A stretch of 64,000 nucleotides of DNA from Theionarchaea archaeon. Lineage in GTDB: Archaea; Methanobacteriota_B; Thermococci; Methanofastidiosales; SZ-28-30. Positions within the stretch are counted from its first letter, which is position 1. The number at the start of each line of letters is the position of its first letter. Of this stretch, positions 17,501 through 25,258 are shown one piece after another. Where the stretch lies: contig JACVGT010000003.1 of the NCBI GenBank assembly GCA_018992685.1, positions 124,001 to 188,000 of the forward strand. Reading direction: 5' to 3'. Under the pieces are notes generated by a model. It made no database searches. It had not been told where the DNA came from and worked only from the letters and a program-made list of their open reading frames with translations. A program made the translations under genes and the position numbers.

Positions 17501-19176
17501 TGGAGGGAGCCAGCACCTACACTCTGGAAGTATCTACCACCACGAGCTTTTCCACCACCCTGGTTAATAAGTCAGGATTGACTACTACCAGCTGGGGAAC
17601 GGCATCAGACTGGGAGGCTAACACTCCCCCGGAACTGGAGCCAGGTACCTACTACTGGAGAGTTTCCTCAAATCTTTCCCAGACAACCTCAGCCATCTGG
17701 AACTTCACTGTTTCAGAAGAAGAGGGAGGTGGGGCTATCTCCTATACAGTGGTGCTTTCTGACCTGAATGGTGATCCCATTTCAGGGGCAACGGTTGCCC
17801 TCAGCAAGGACAATGAAACTGTAGGAACAACGACTACCGATACCTCAGGACGAGCAGTCATTGGAGATCTGGAAAGTGGAACCTACACCGTGGCAGTAAC
17901 AGCTACCGGGTACTCTGGTTACTCAGAGACCATCAGTCTGTCCTCAAGTACCACCAAGAACGTCACCCTGTATCGGGGCGCTGTGATCCACGGGTATGTG
18001 TACTATGACAACACGCAGAATCCTGCAGCCAATGTAGCAGTAAGGATCTATGATACCGAAACGCAGCTGCAGGTTGTCTCCGACATTACTGATACCAGCG
18101 GGTACTTTGCTGTGGACAACATCACAGACAACAAGACATACTACATCATTGTAGAGAACTATGAAGATCAGAAGAAACAGGGAATCGTCCCTGTGGATGC
18201 TCCCACCACGGCCAATGCCATGACGATTATCGTGAAGACCGAAGGGGAGATCATCGGAGTAATCCAAGATGAGGAGGGAGCCCCTCTTCCCGGTGCAAAG
18301 GTTACTCTGAGAGATAGCCAGGGTCAGTTTGTCAACAGCACCTCATCCAGCAATATTGGGTCTTTCAACTTCAAGGTTACTCCCGGACAATACTATGTGG
18401 AAGTGACGCTACCCGGCTACGAAGACTTCCAGGGTGAACTATTCACCGTGGAGTACAAGGAAGTGGAAGATGTCGGGCTGATCACGTTGTTGTCTAGGAC
18501 AGGAAGTCTCGTGGTCAATGTCCAGAGTGTCGATGGAGAATCACTTGAGGCCACAATCACTGTCAAGGACGAGGCAGGAAACATTGTCGACAGCTTCGCT
18601 GTTTCTGGAACAGCCTCTGTGGAGGTTCCAGTAGGCACCTATACACTGGAAGCAACTGCAGAAGGGTATGAAGTCCAGATGGCAAGTAACATCACCATTG
18701 AATCTGGTACGACAGTGTCTCAGGACTTTACGCTCAGTCCAGCAGCAGGATCAATAAAGCTGTACGTGACTGATATCGCGGGCATGCCTCTTGTGGATAC
18801 AGAAGTGTTCCTGGATGGGGAATCCGTTGGAATAACGGACGATGCAGGAACGCTGGTCATCCCTGACGTCTCTCCTGAGGAGCATACCATCAGTGTGCAC
18901 AAGGAGGGATATGTCGACCACAAAGAGATACAGACCATCAATCCTGGCGAGAGTCTGATTCTGGAACTAGCGCTGGATGAGTCAGGGCTGCCACTACTGT
19001 ACGTTGCCATCCCTGTTGTCATTGCTGGTCTGGCAGGAGCCATCTACTATTTCATGCGAAGCAGAGGTGGTGAACCCACCATGAAAGAGAGAAAACCCTC
19101 AGGAAAGGATAAAACAAGAATCCCAACTGGGGCAAGGAAAGAAGGACTTCCTCGGAGAGCGTTCCGGGGGAGATAA
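14593..19176 (+). CDS. Giant surface protein: about ten Fn3-like plus five CnaB-like modules
   Basis: A 1527-residue membrane-anchored protein. An N-terminal hydrophobic signal (about residues 8-28) is followed by about ten modules of 85-115 residues (about 30-1050). Each has SPxNG near its start, W in the first strands, GATxYxLEV-like segments and YYWRV near its end, as in fibronectin-III-like domains. Residues about 1055-1460 hold five carboxypeptidase-regulatory/CnaB-like modules (GDPISGATVALS, GAPLPGAKVTLR, GMPLVDTEVFLD). A membrane helix (about 1465-1488) and a basic 39-residue tail end the protein. The ATG at 14593 is chosen because GAGGTGA precedes it. It probably forms a stalk or adhesin. 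Confidence 0.8.
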   Translation: MTMSLKGKVVTGLLAFLLIISVVDIGAYVAAPTIKSPSIGSTGVSCTPLLKWDAVVGASSYELQLSKYTTFTSNLVDKSLSTNSYQVVTTLEASTKYYWRVRTVSYDDVSVWATAYFTTGTCGGDGSTTTLSAPTLVSPANNTSWTQNLYPTFQWQAVTGATSYTIQISRSTDFSSTYKEKEATVYNTYYIIDTALTNCSSYYWRVRALNSDGAGSWSSTWKFTILFPPSQPILTSPTNGAVVTIRRPAFTWESSTGATAYTIEIDGSTYSVSTTTFTPYSNLSTGAHTWRVRATSCGGGQNSDWSQSRTFTINLDDVVLKKPANNSTVTTATPTFEWGTVEGATKYKLEVRKDTVDGTKVFEVEVTGTSFTPTAILNPGVYVWRVMSFMNDAWTGSWSSQPFTFTVETAGALTAPQLQSPTNGSTVDFPLTIRWSSVTSAYSYTLEYSRSDDFSDSTSVTLYGTEYTISSDLEEGRWYWHVRANTSQGDSGPWSTTWSFEVGLPVPQLASPENGSTQGTSSVAFDWSDVTGSQIEGQLYDLSYYVLQYSTSSSFESQSTISISSVSGSPLRESRYGPINLGDGTYYWRVKAVYVKYPEGTLREGSWSTAYSFTISTGGTSVPTLVSPIAGSIMKGTRITLAWSPVESTGITGYVLVYMKGTSTNPGNPSLWTAGSYTEVIITGQATSSYSVTLVENTQDKPYYWWAVATVNSSGQKGAFPSPINFSIDNTPPSISTVELVQPVNTTLATRIPTFTWRIPLANYQDVASWTLEYASDTQLQENRRTISGLTNLSTIISGDKASISYTLPSSQALTNGTWYWHISAADPAGNVSTFTAVVSFVVSAGEEEPAKVALVSPPNGFEDTPSRPTFSWLQVQGATTYHLQVDGNSNFSSPEIDQDSLVTTSFMATSDLEPGTYYWRVNSNAPNPEWSDVWSFAITGEAPPQVVLLSPSSGAQNMPPTPLFQWQTLEGASTYTLEVSTTTSFSTTLVNKSGLTTTSWGTASDWEANTPPELEPGTYYWRVSSNLSQTTSAIWNFTVSEEEGGGAISYTVVLSDLNGDPISGATVALSKDNETVGTTTTDTSGRAVIGDLESGTYTVAVTATGYSGYSETISLSSSTTKNVTLYRGAVIHGYVYYDNTQNPAANVAVRIYDTETQLQVVSDITDTSGYFAVDNITDNKTYYIIVENYEDQKKQGIVPVDAPTTANAMTIIVKTEGEIIGVIQDEEGAPLPGAKVTLRDSQGQFVNSTSSSNIGSFNFKVTPGQYYVEVTLPGYEDFQGELFTVEYKEVEDVGLITLLSRTGSLVVNVQSVDGESLEATITVKDEAGNIVDSFAVSGTASVEVPVGTYTLEATAEGYEVQMASNITIESGTTVSQDFTLSPAAGSIKLYVTDIAGMPLVDTEVFLDGESVGITDDAGTLVIPDVSPEEHTISVHKEGYVDHKEIQTINPGESLILELALDESGLPLLYVAIPVVIAGLAGAIYYFMRSRGGEPTMKERKPSGKDKTRIPTGARKEGLPRRAFRGR

Positions 19177-19195
19177 TTTCTCTTTTTTTATTACG
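19177..19195 (+). terminator. Oligo-T end signal after the giant surface protein
   Basis: The stop codon is followed at once by TTTCTCTTTTTTTATTA, a T-rich run of the kind that ends archaeal transcripts. Confidence 0.5.
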
Positions 19196-19197
19196 TA

Positions 19198-19234
19198 GAG
19201 GAAAAAGCCATACTTATCACATCTCAGGGGAAAT
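19198..19234 (+). repeat. Imperfect 37-bp direct repeat, copy 1
   Basis: Starts GAGGAAAAAGCC and contains TTATCACATCTCAGGGG. The second copy is at 20628-20663. The two copies bracket the interrupted surface-protein gene. Confidence 0.55.
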
Positions 19235-19432
19235 ATTCTTTTCCTGCTGAACCAATGATTGTCTCTTGAGATAATACGTGGTTCAATACAGGTCTTTCAA
19301 GATCCCCGTATAGAGACTCCTTACTCCTCTTCTTATGGTCTCTTATTCTGTGCAGGAATCAAGTTTGCACAAGAGAGTGTAGACCCAAAATTCTTAGGAT
19401 TTGAAATCTATCAAGAATGGAGGTGACAACCA

Positions 19433-20545
19433 TTGAAAAACAGGACAACCATGATCTTCGTATCGTTTACAATCGTGGGATTTCTGGTGGTGAGTCTGTT
19501 GACCATGTGAAACGCTCTAGCCGGTGAGAAGGACGGGATCTGCACTTCCAGGATAGGTTCTGAAGGAACGAGTGATAGACTGGAAATTCCTCCAACGTAT
19601 GACGGCGTCATCTCCTCTGGTGAGTGGTGTGACGCATATGCGCAGCGGATTGAACTCAAGAGTGCCAATGGCAGGACAGTAGGTGCAGTAAGATATTTCA
19701 TGTACGATGAAGGCCGGGTTTACTTCGCCCTGGTAGTTGGAGGGGAAAGTGAAGAAGTCTATCTGTGGATAGGCCAGGATGAGAGTCAGGCATTCCAAAA
19801 AGGAACCGATATAAAGAGATGCCAGAAATCTGACAACTACAGGGCTACAGATTGGCAGTACAGGGAACTCTATATCTTTGTGGAAGATGAACAACAGGAC
19901 ATCGAGGGGATGGGACGGTATGATGATGTGACAGACAGGACAACAGTAGAACTTGTCATCCCTTTCGATTCTGGAGACGTAAACGATTATAGAATAGAAC
20001 TGGAACCCGGTTTTACTGTAGTATATGGGTCTATTCTTGATGGAGAGTACGCCAAAGCGGAATTAATAGTCTTCCAGAAAGTAATTGCTGAGAATTTGGC
20101 AAGGAAAGCAGAAATGCTGGAGGAATCGGCAACATCATCTGAAGGAGAAGAACTCTGGGAACAGGCTGAGGAATACTGGGAAGAGGAAGCCAGAGTCTGG
20201 GAACAGGTTGAAGAATACTGGAGAAGAGAAGCAGACGAATGGGGAAAATCAGCCTCATACTGGAGAGAAGAGAAGGAATCTCAAGAAGAAGACGGAAATC
20301 AAGAAGGGGCGGACAGGGCTGGAAGGTGTGCAGAGATAGCTGATAGAGAGGCAGAGAAAGCCAGAGAGAATGCAGAAGTAACCAAGGGAAATGCAGAGAA
20401 AGCCAGAGAGAATGCAGAAGAAGCTAAGCGAAATGCAGAGGAAGCCAGGAAAAGAGCATCACGGGTTGTTCTCTGTGTTATTACTATTGTTCCGCTTGGA
20501 GGAGGTGCAGTACTAGTCATTGTTATATTCCGGAGAAGGCGATAA
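19433..20545 (+). pseudogene. Anchored CBM9/DOMON-like surface protein with in-frame TGA in signal peptide
   Basis: GGAGGTGA (19419-19426) precedes a TTG start at 19433 that opens a clear signal peptide (KNRTTMIFVSFTIVGFLVV). After 25 codons an in-frame TGA (19508-19510) interrupts it. The same frame then continues without a stop (NALAGEKDG...) to 20545. The body has a DGVISSGEWCDA start typical of CBM9/DOMON-like beta domains, a Glu/Trp-rich coiled coil (EEYWEEEARVWEQVEEYW), an Ala/Glu/Lys 11-residue repeat stretch, a membrane helix and a RRRR tail. The longest intact frame begins at ATG 19700 but lacks a signal. A nonsense mutation, sequencing error or readthrough could explain it. Confidence 0.65.
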
Positions 20546-20627
20546 CCCCGTCTGATCGGGTGGTACAGGGGGTTATCTATACATCGGACGAGATTCCAAT
20601 AGTAGTATGAAACAGAATAAGAGAAGA

Positions 20628-20663
20628 GAGGAAAAACCCGTGTTTATCACATCTCAGGGAAAT
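20628..20663 (+). repeat. Imperfect 37-bp direct repeat, copy 2
   Basis: GAGGAAAAACCC followed by TTTATCACATCTCAGGGAAA, matching the copy at 19198-19234 with a few substitutions and one gap. It sits about 80 bases after the end of the interrupted surface-protein gene, as copy 1 sits shortly after the giant surface protein, so both may be 3' elements. Confidence 0.55.
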
Positions 20664-20835
20664 TAGATGTATGCCGATGTCGTAAAAGGTTCTATTGCAG
20701 GTAAATCCTCATAAAGCATCAAGACTCTTTCAAGAGTCGCTCGCTCGCATGATCCTCTGGTACCAGGGTTCCTCCGTATATCAAATCAGACTCTAATGGC
20801 AATATAGTAACAAAAAAAGGAGAAGGAGTATAAAT

Positions 20836-21177
20836 TCACACTTTTTCTACTGTTCCCTTTTCTGCATCTACTTTCAGGCGATTTCCTGTCTCAAACTGGG
20901 AAATATCAATGTGATCCACGCAAGGGATTTCCTCATTGACGATGGCTCTGGGACCGACACCATTTTTCTCCAGGCCGTAGATGACGTATGATCCCACGGT
21001 AGACCCCTTCCCTCGAGGAAATACCAGTATCTTCCCTGTGACTGTCTTACCTTCCAGAGGATGTCCTTTTTCAATGACCATCCCTGTCTTAGGGTCAATG
21101 CCTCCGTAGAACCCAATGGGCTCAGGGGACACGATGGCTTCCCCTTCTGCCTTTCCAGGAGATATCATTCTACCCAT
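20836..21177 (-). CDS. Phosphomevalonate dehydratase, small subunit (aconitase X swivel)
   Basis: A 113-residue DUF126 protein, the small subunit of the archaeal enzyme that dehydrates (R)-5-phosphomevalonate to trans-anhydromevalonate 5-phosphate. PRGKGSTVGSYVIYGL in the middle is the conserved Ser/Gly-rich swivel-domain motif. The start overlaps the large-subunit stop (ATGA), so translation is coupled. It ends the leftward isoprenoid cluster. Confidence 0.88.
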   Translation of the reverse strand: MGRMISPGKAEGEAIVSPEPIGFYGGIDPKTGMVIEKGHPLEGKTVTGKILVFPRGKGSTVGSYVIYGLEKNGVGPRAIVNEEIPCVDHIDISQFETGNRLKVDAEKGTVEKV

Positions 21178-22364
21178 CAGAGCACCTCCTTCACCAGAGA
21201 TTCTGTGTCTTTGAAGACCACTTTCTGCTTGCAGAAGCCGGGCAAATACTGGGCTGCTTTCCCGGAGTTACAACCAGTTACTTTGTATCCCATGGCTTCA
21301 ATGGGTGACACGACCATGCAGGTATCTGCCACGATGCGTCCACCTGCTTTTTCAATAGTTTCTGTGTAACCCATGCGGTTGGCTGCTTCCTTCATTACTC
21401 TGGAAGTACAGACCCACAGAGGTTTCTTCAAGGCCTTCCCTTCTAGCAGAGAAGCTATGTGCTGAATATCTTTCAGCGAGGCATGAGGACAGCCAAGAAT
21501 GACAATATCAGGGGGTTCTCCTGAGTTTAATGCATCATAGGTTTCCTCTATCTCTTTTTCTGTAACAGAAATCTTCTCGATGTTCTCTGTCTTCTGGAGA
21601 TGGGCCTCTGGAGTCAATCCTTCAGCGTAGTACAGAGCCACAGCACCTGATGCCGCCATGGCGGCGCCCAGTGCCTTCAGGTTGTCAGTTGTTGTCCATT
21701 CAGGAAGTCCCCTATAGTACGGGATCTTATCCTTGACTACCTTTCCGATGTGCCAACCCAGTGCTCCGAAATCTGAATCTTTCTCAAGCCGTGCAGAGAC
21801 ATCTATCACAAAATGAGGAGCTCTGTTTTCATCCACATGGAGACCGTAATTGGGTGTCTTTCCCAGGAGCGCTGCAGCCAGTGCACTGGGACCTCCTTCC
21901 CTGTTTGTCCGGGCAGAAAGCACTGAATTGGCAAAGGATACAGCTGATGATTCTGACCAGGCTATGTGTTCTCTGAACCGGGGCAAGTTGCCTGCGAGGT
22001 ACGGGGTACAGGTAGAGGTTACAATGATACCCATGGTCTTGAATGCGTTCATGATCCGCAGTTGCTCTCCTGCAAAATCTGCAGGGAATCCTACAATATC
22101 CCAGTCTTCGAGATCCATTCCTGCAGGGTTCAAAAAGGTCAGAACCTTCACTCTGGCCCCCTTGGATGCCAGGTCTTCCAGAAATTCAGTCCCAGGATCC
22201 CCAATTGACTTGTAGCTCACGCCTGCCACCTGGACGGATCCCACGGGGATCATTTTGTCTGCCCCATAGATGTCGCCCAACCGAGAAAGCAGGCGCATCA
22301 TTCTTTCCAGCACGGGGCCCTTTTCTCCATTTAAGATGTTTTCTTCTTCTTTGGTCAAATACAT
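21177..22364 (-). CDS. Phosphomevalonate dehydratase, large subunit (aconitase X)
   Basis: A 395-residue DUF521/aconitase X catalytic subunit. Conserved stretches include LNPAGMDLEDW, the Cys-containing TSTCTPYLAGN, the nearby SSAVSFANSVLSARTNREGG, ILGCPHASLKD and a C-terminal TCMVVSP with a GCNSGKAAQYLPG segment. The cysteines probably hold a [4Fe-4S] cluster. With mevalonate kinase and the UbiD-like decarboxylase next to it, the phosphomevalonate assignment is strong. Cis-3-hydroxyproline dehydratase is the known alternative for this family and is disfavoured by context. Confidence 0.88.
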   Translation of the reverse strand: MYLTKEEENILNGEKGPVLERMMRLLSRLGDIYGADKMIPVGSVQVAGVSYKSIGDPGTEFLEDLASKGARVKVLTFLNPAGMDLEDWDIVGFPADFAGEQLRIMNAFKTMGIIVTSTCTPYLAGNLPRFREHIAWSESSAVSFANSVLSARTNREGGPSALAAALLGKTPNYGLHVDENRAPHFVIDVSARLEKDSDFGALGWHIGKVVKDKIPYYRGLPEWTTTDNLKALGAAMAASGAVALYYAEGLTPEAHLQKTENIEKISVTEKEIEETYDALNSGEPPDIVILGCPHASLKDIQHIASLLEGKALKKPLWVCTSRVMKEAANRMGYTETIEKAGGRIVADTCMVVSPIEAMGYKVTGCNSGKAAQYLPGFCKQKVVFKDTESLVKEVL

Positions 22365-22672
22365 GTTACCAACTCCTTACAATTCCTCACAATGATCTCA
22401 ATTTCTGCTTTTGAAGCATTATCAATGTGGATGCCCCCCACAGCCACACAGGTGACCTTGTACTTCTCACTCGCCTCGCGTGCGATAGGTTCTAAAATTA
22501 GGTAATCATAGTGCGTTCCCAGCCTTACCGTGATGATGTCTTTTCCTGGTTCTCCTACCACAACGCTGCCTACATGCGGCCGTTCGCCCCCACCCAGGAT
22601 ATACAGTCTATCCACGCCAATTTTCTCTTCCTTTAGCCACACCTTGTATCTCCCTTCACCTGAGGTAATCAT
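22355..22672 (-). CDS. LpdD-like protein (prenyl-FMN chaperone-type domain)
   Basis: A 105-residue protein starting MITSGEGRYKVW with the Gly-rich ILGGGERPHVGSVVVGEP and ending VGGIHIDNASKAEIE. This matches what I recall of the LpdD-like family, small proteins linked to UbiD-type decarboxylases that use prenylated FMN. The start at 22672 (or 22684) overlaps the end of the UbiD-like gene by 17 bases, and its end overlaps the large-subunit start by 10. Tight packing between the decarboxylase and dehydratase genes suggests it helps load or maintain cofactor in the decarboxylase. That role is inferred. Confidence 0.7.
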   Translation of the reverse strand: MITSGEGRYKVWLKEEKIGVDRLYILGGGERPHVGSVVVGEPGKDIITVRLGTHYDYLILEPIAREASEKYKVTCVAVGGIHIDNASKAEIEIIVRNCKELVTCI

Positions 22673-23969
22673 TGAGATCGACATCCGTATAGGATACCTT
22701 CTGATATTTCTCAGGGTCAACTCCCGGGGGTATGGTAGCATCTAACCCCACTTTGGCTGTTTTGGTTTTCTTCCCTGAATGGTCACCACTGGGATCAAGA
22801 GAGGAACCGGGCTGATCTGGATGTACAACAAGATCACGGTGTCCCTGAAACCTGGTAGCAATGGCCCACTCCACAGCGTAGGGATTATAAATATCCACAT
22901 CCTCATCCACGATAACCACGTGCTTCATGGACCCATGTCCCTTGAAGGCTGCTTCGATGGCATTTCTTGCATCATCAGGCCCTTTCTTTTGAATCTGGAC
23001 AATCCCGTGCAGCCATGAACCCCCACCTAACGTGACCAGCACATTCTTACAGCTAGCTACCTTTGATACCTCATCGTAAATGGTGGGTTCTTTGGGCATC
23101 CCCATGAGGATTTTATGTTCCATTCTCCCGGGTATGAGTACCTGCCACATGGCATCTTTGCGATGTGTGATACAGTCGATAACGAATACAGGTTCCTGTC
23201 GTTCAAAATCTCGAGTTTCAGTGAGGTCTACGAAGGGCCCTTCTCGATCAAGGTCACGGGTAATCCTCCCTTCCAGGACGAACTCAGATTCAGCAGGTAC
23301 TTCGAGGTTCTTGGTGCGACATTTCACCAGCTTTGTTTCATCCAGTGCATTGGCAATGGAAAGCTCATCAGTACCTGGAGGGGGTCCCAAAGAGGCAGCA
23401 ACCATGATGGGGACACTATTCCCCACGCAAATCGCCATTTCCAGGTCTCCTTCCGTCTTATCGTAAGTCGTGCGGGTCTGCCTCTTAGGAATCAGCCGTG
23501 CAGTACATGTGTTCTTCCCAATCTGCATGATCCTGTGGTAACAGGCATTTCTCCCCGTCTCAGGGTCTTTGATGATGGCTACTGTGGCTGTCCCATACCG
23601 TCCGCCATCGCCAGGCAGGTGGAATAGCATGGGGATTGCATCCAGGTTCACCTCATCTCCCTGGAGGACCACATCCTGACAGGGGGCACTTGAGACCATT
23701 TCAGGTTCTTTTGGGCCCCTCAAAGCTTCTACAAGTTTTATGAGAAGACCTTCTTTGGTAGTACTGAGAGCGCGGGCTATGATATCTCTGTCTGACGTTA
23801 TGCCCCCAAACAAGGGGAATTCAAACCCTTTCACTTTCTCAAAGATGGTGGGCTTTTCGCACAGTGTGTTGAGGATATTGGCTACCTCGTATTCATGACT
23901 TACTGGTCTTGTTATGCGGACCAGATCTCCCGTTTGTTCCAGATTCTTCAGGAATTCTCTCAGGTTCAT
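22656..23969 (-). CDS. UbiD-family decarboxylase, probably anhydromevalonate phosphate decarboxylase
   Basis: A 437-residue UbiD-type enzyme. NACYHRIMQIGKNTC and RLIPKRQTR fit the prenyl-FMN/metal site, and LDREGPFVDLTETRD is the Arg/Glu catalytic region. In the archaeal mevalonate pathway this family decarboxylates trans-anhydromevalonate 5-phosphate to isopentenyl phosphate. The ATG at 23969 is preceded by GGTGAT within a few bases, which beats an ATG at 23993 inside mevalonate kinase. Gene order (kinase, decarboxylase, dehydratase subunits) supports the substrate. No UbiX flavin prenyltransferase is seen here. Confidence 0.88.
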   Translation of the reverse strand: MNLREFLKNLEQTGDLVRITRPVSHEYEVANILNTLCEKPTIFEKVKGFEFPLFGGITSDRDIIARALSTTKEGLLIKLVEALRGPKEPEMVSSAPCQDVVLQGDEVNLDAIPMLFHLPGDGGRYGTATVAIIKDPETGRNACYHRIMQIGKNTCTARLIPKRQTRTTYDKTEGDLEMAICVGNSVPIMVAASLGPPPGTDELSIANALDETKLVKCRTKNLEVPAESEFVLEGRITRDLDREGPFVDLTETRDFERQEPVFVIDCITHRKDAMWQVLIPGRMEHKILMGMPKEPTIYDEVSKVASCKNVLVTLGGGSWLHGIVQIQKKGPDDARNAIEAAFKGHGSMKHVVIVDEDVDIYNPYAVEWAIATRFQGHRDLVVHPDQPGSSLDPSGDHSGKKTKTAKVGLDATIPPGVDPEKYQKVSYTDVDLNDYLR

Positions 23970-23982
23970 ACTATCACCTTTA

Positions 23983-24909
23983 TTACACTCCAATTTTTGT
24001 CTTTAAGACTGAGAACCCTTTCTTTTTAATGGCCTTGGAGACCTTTTCTTGCAGCGACTCACCCGGGGTTAGGGCAACCATGTACCCGCCAAGGCCCCCT
24101 CCTGTCATTTTGGCACCGAAAGCACCTGCCTTCCTGGCAGTCTCTACGAGTGCATCCAGGTCGCCATTGGATACTTCTATTTTCTGCAGTAGTTGATGAT
24201 TGACATTCATGAGTCTGCCGACTTCTTTCAGGTCAGAGGATTCCAGAGCTTTCCGCGCGTCGTACGCTATATTTCGAGCTCGGCTGAATATCTTGTCATA
24301 CTCTTCGGGGTTTTTTTCCCTGCGTTCTTTCACTCCCGCCACTGCTGCTTTGGTGTTGGCAACGGTTCCTGTATTGCCCATGACAATTTCTACAGGTTGA
24401 GGGATTTTCATGAGATCAAAGGTGTTGGGTTCTCCTTTTACAAACCAAATCATTCCACCATATGTGCTGGCTGTATTGTCAACTCCTGAGGGTGTCCCAT
24501 GGTATCCTTTTTCCCCTTCGTAGGCGATTTCGTTAATTCTGTCATCATCCAATCCCATGTCAAATAACTGATTGAGTGTCCTGGCAATGGCAGTACAGCT
24601 GGCAGCAGAAGCTCCCACTCCAGATGCAGCAAATAGGTCACCTTTCAGTGTTATTCTGAGGTTCGCATTCATTGAAATATCCATGGCCCCGAGTATTCTT
24701 CGCAAGGAGTCTTCTTGATGTTCCTTTTTCTCTTCCTTGTAACCAGGGGTAGCCGGTCTGTTATCAATGAGCTGGATACCACCGGAATCAGTTTTCTCTG
24801 CAATGGCGACAGTTGCATCACTGATTGCTGACACAATAGATGGGATGCCATACACCACAAAGTGCTCATTAAACAGAATACATTTTCCGTAACCTTTCCC
24901 TTCTGCCAT
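23983..24909 (-). CDS. mvk: Mevalonate kinase
   Basis: A 308-residue GHMP kinase that phosphorylates mevalonate to 5-phosphomevalonate. GKCILFNEHFVVYG at the start, the phosphate loop AASGVGASAASCTAIAR near residue 110, GTPSGVDNTASTYGG and KMTGGGLGGYMVAL near the end are the family motifs. TAGGTGAGAAC precedes the ATG, and a leftward TATA-like CCTTAAATATG lies near 24948-24960. It heads the five-gene isoprenoid cluster. Confidence 0.93.
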   Translation of the reverse strand: MAEGKGYGKCILFNEHFVVYGIPSIVSAISDATVAIAEKTDSGGIQLIDNRPATPGYKEEKKEHQEDSLRRILGAMDISMNANLRITLKGDLFAASGVGASAASCTAIARTLNQLFDMGLDDDRINEIAYEGEKGYHGTPSGVDNTASTYGGMIWFVKGEPNTFDLMKIPQPVEIVMGNTGTVANTKAAVAGVKERREKNPEEYDKIFSRARNIAYDARKALESSDLKEVGRLMNVNHQLLQKIEVSNGDLDALVETARKAGAFGAKMTGGGLGGYMVALTPGESLQEKVSKAIKKKGFSVLKTKIGV

Positions 24910-25258
24910 GTTCTCACCTAATAATTCGTTCTTAAAGCATAGGGACTCTCATATTTAAGGTTTTGTATAAACCTGTTTCGCCAAATGCCGAGAAGAATCA
25001 GACTGCCGTCTGCTCCTTCCAGCAGTCTGGACGGTGTTGAAAAACCCGTGCAATTGAGACAACACCAAGAAGAGAGCGTCTGAATTCGAGTATCTTATTC
25101 CTAGAATCTGAATGCCCTATTCTGGCAGAGGTAGGCTTTCACGGAGGGAATCAAAAGAAATGAGAAATTATGTCTTTCTCTTGATTTGTGCTTTTCTCCT
25201 CGAACAGCGTGTCGCAGATTCGTTAGAAGGTTTATATGTGAAGAGACAGACCTTTCTC
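24910..25258. other. Divergent region with hairpin and two promoters
   Basis: Contains the mvk promoter to the left and GGTTTATATG (25229-25238) to the right. In between, CAGACTGC (24999-25006) and GCAGTCTG (25022-25029) make an 8-bp hairpin, and AGGTTT-TGTAT-AAACCT (24958-24974) is a smaller one. No gene is supported. An open frame upstream of 25259 is only a frame extension. Confidence 0.4.

Noticed and set aside
19508-19510. TGA as a selenocysteine codon
   Set aside because: It lies inside a hydrophobic signal peptide, no catalytic Cys/Sec context exists, and no SECIS-like stem is visible.
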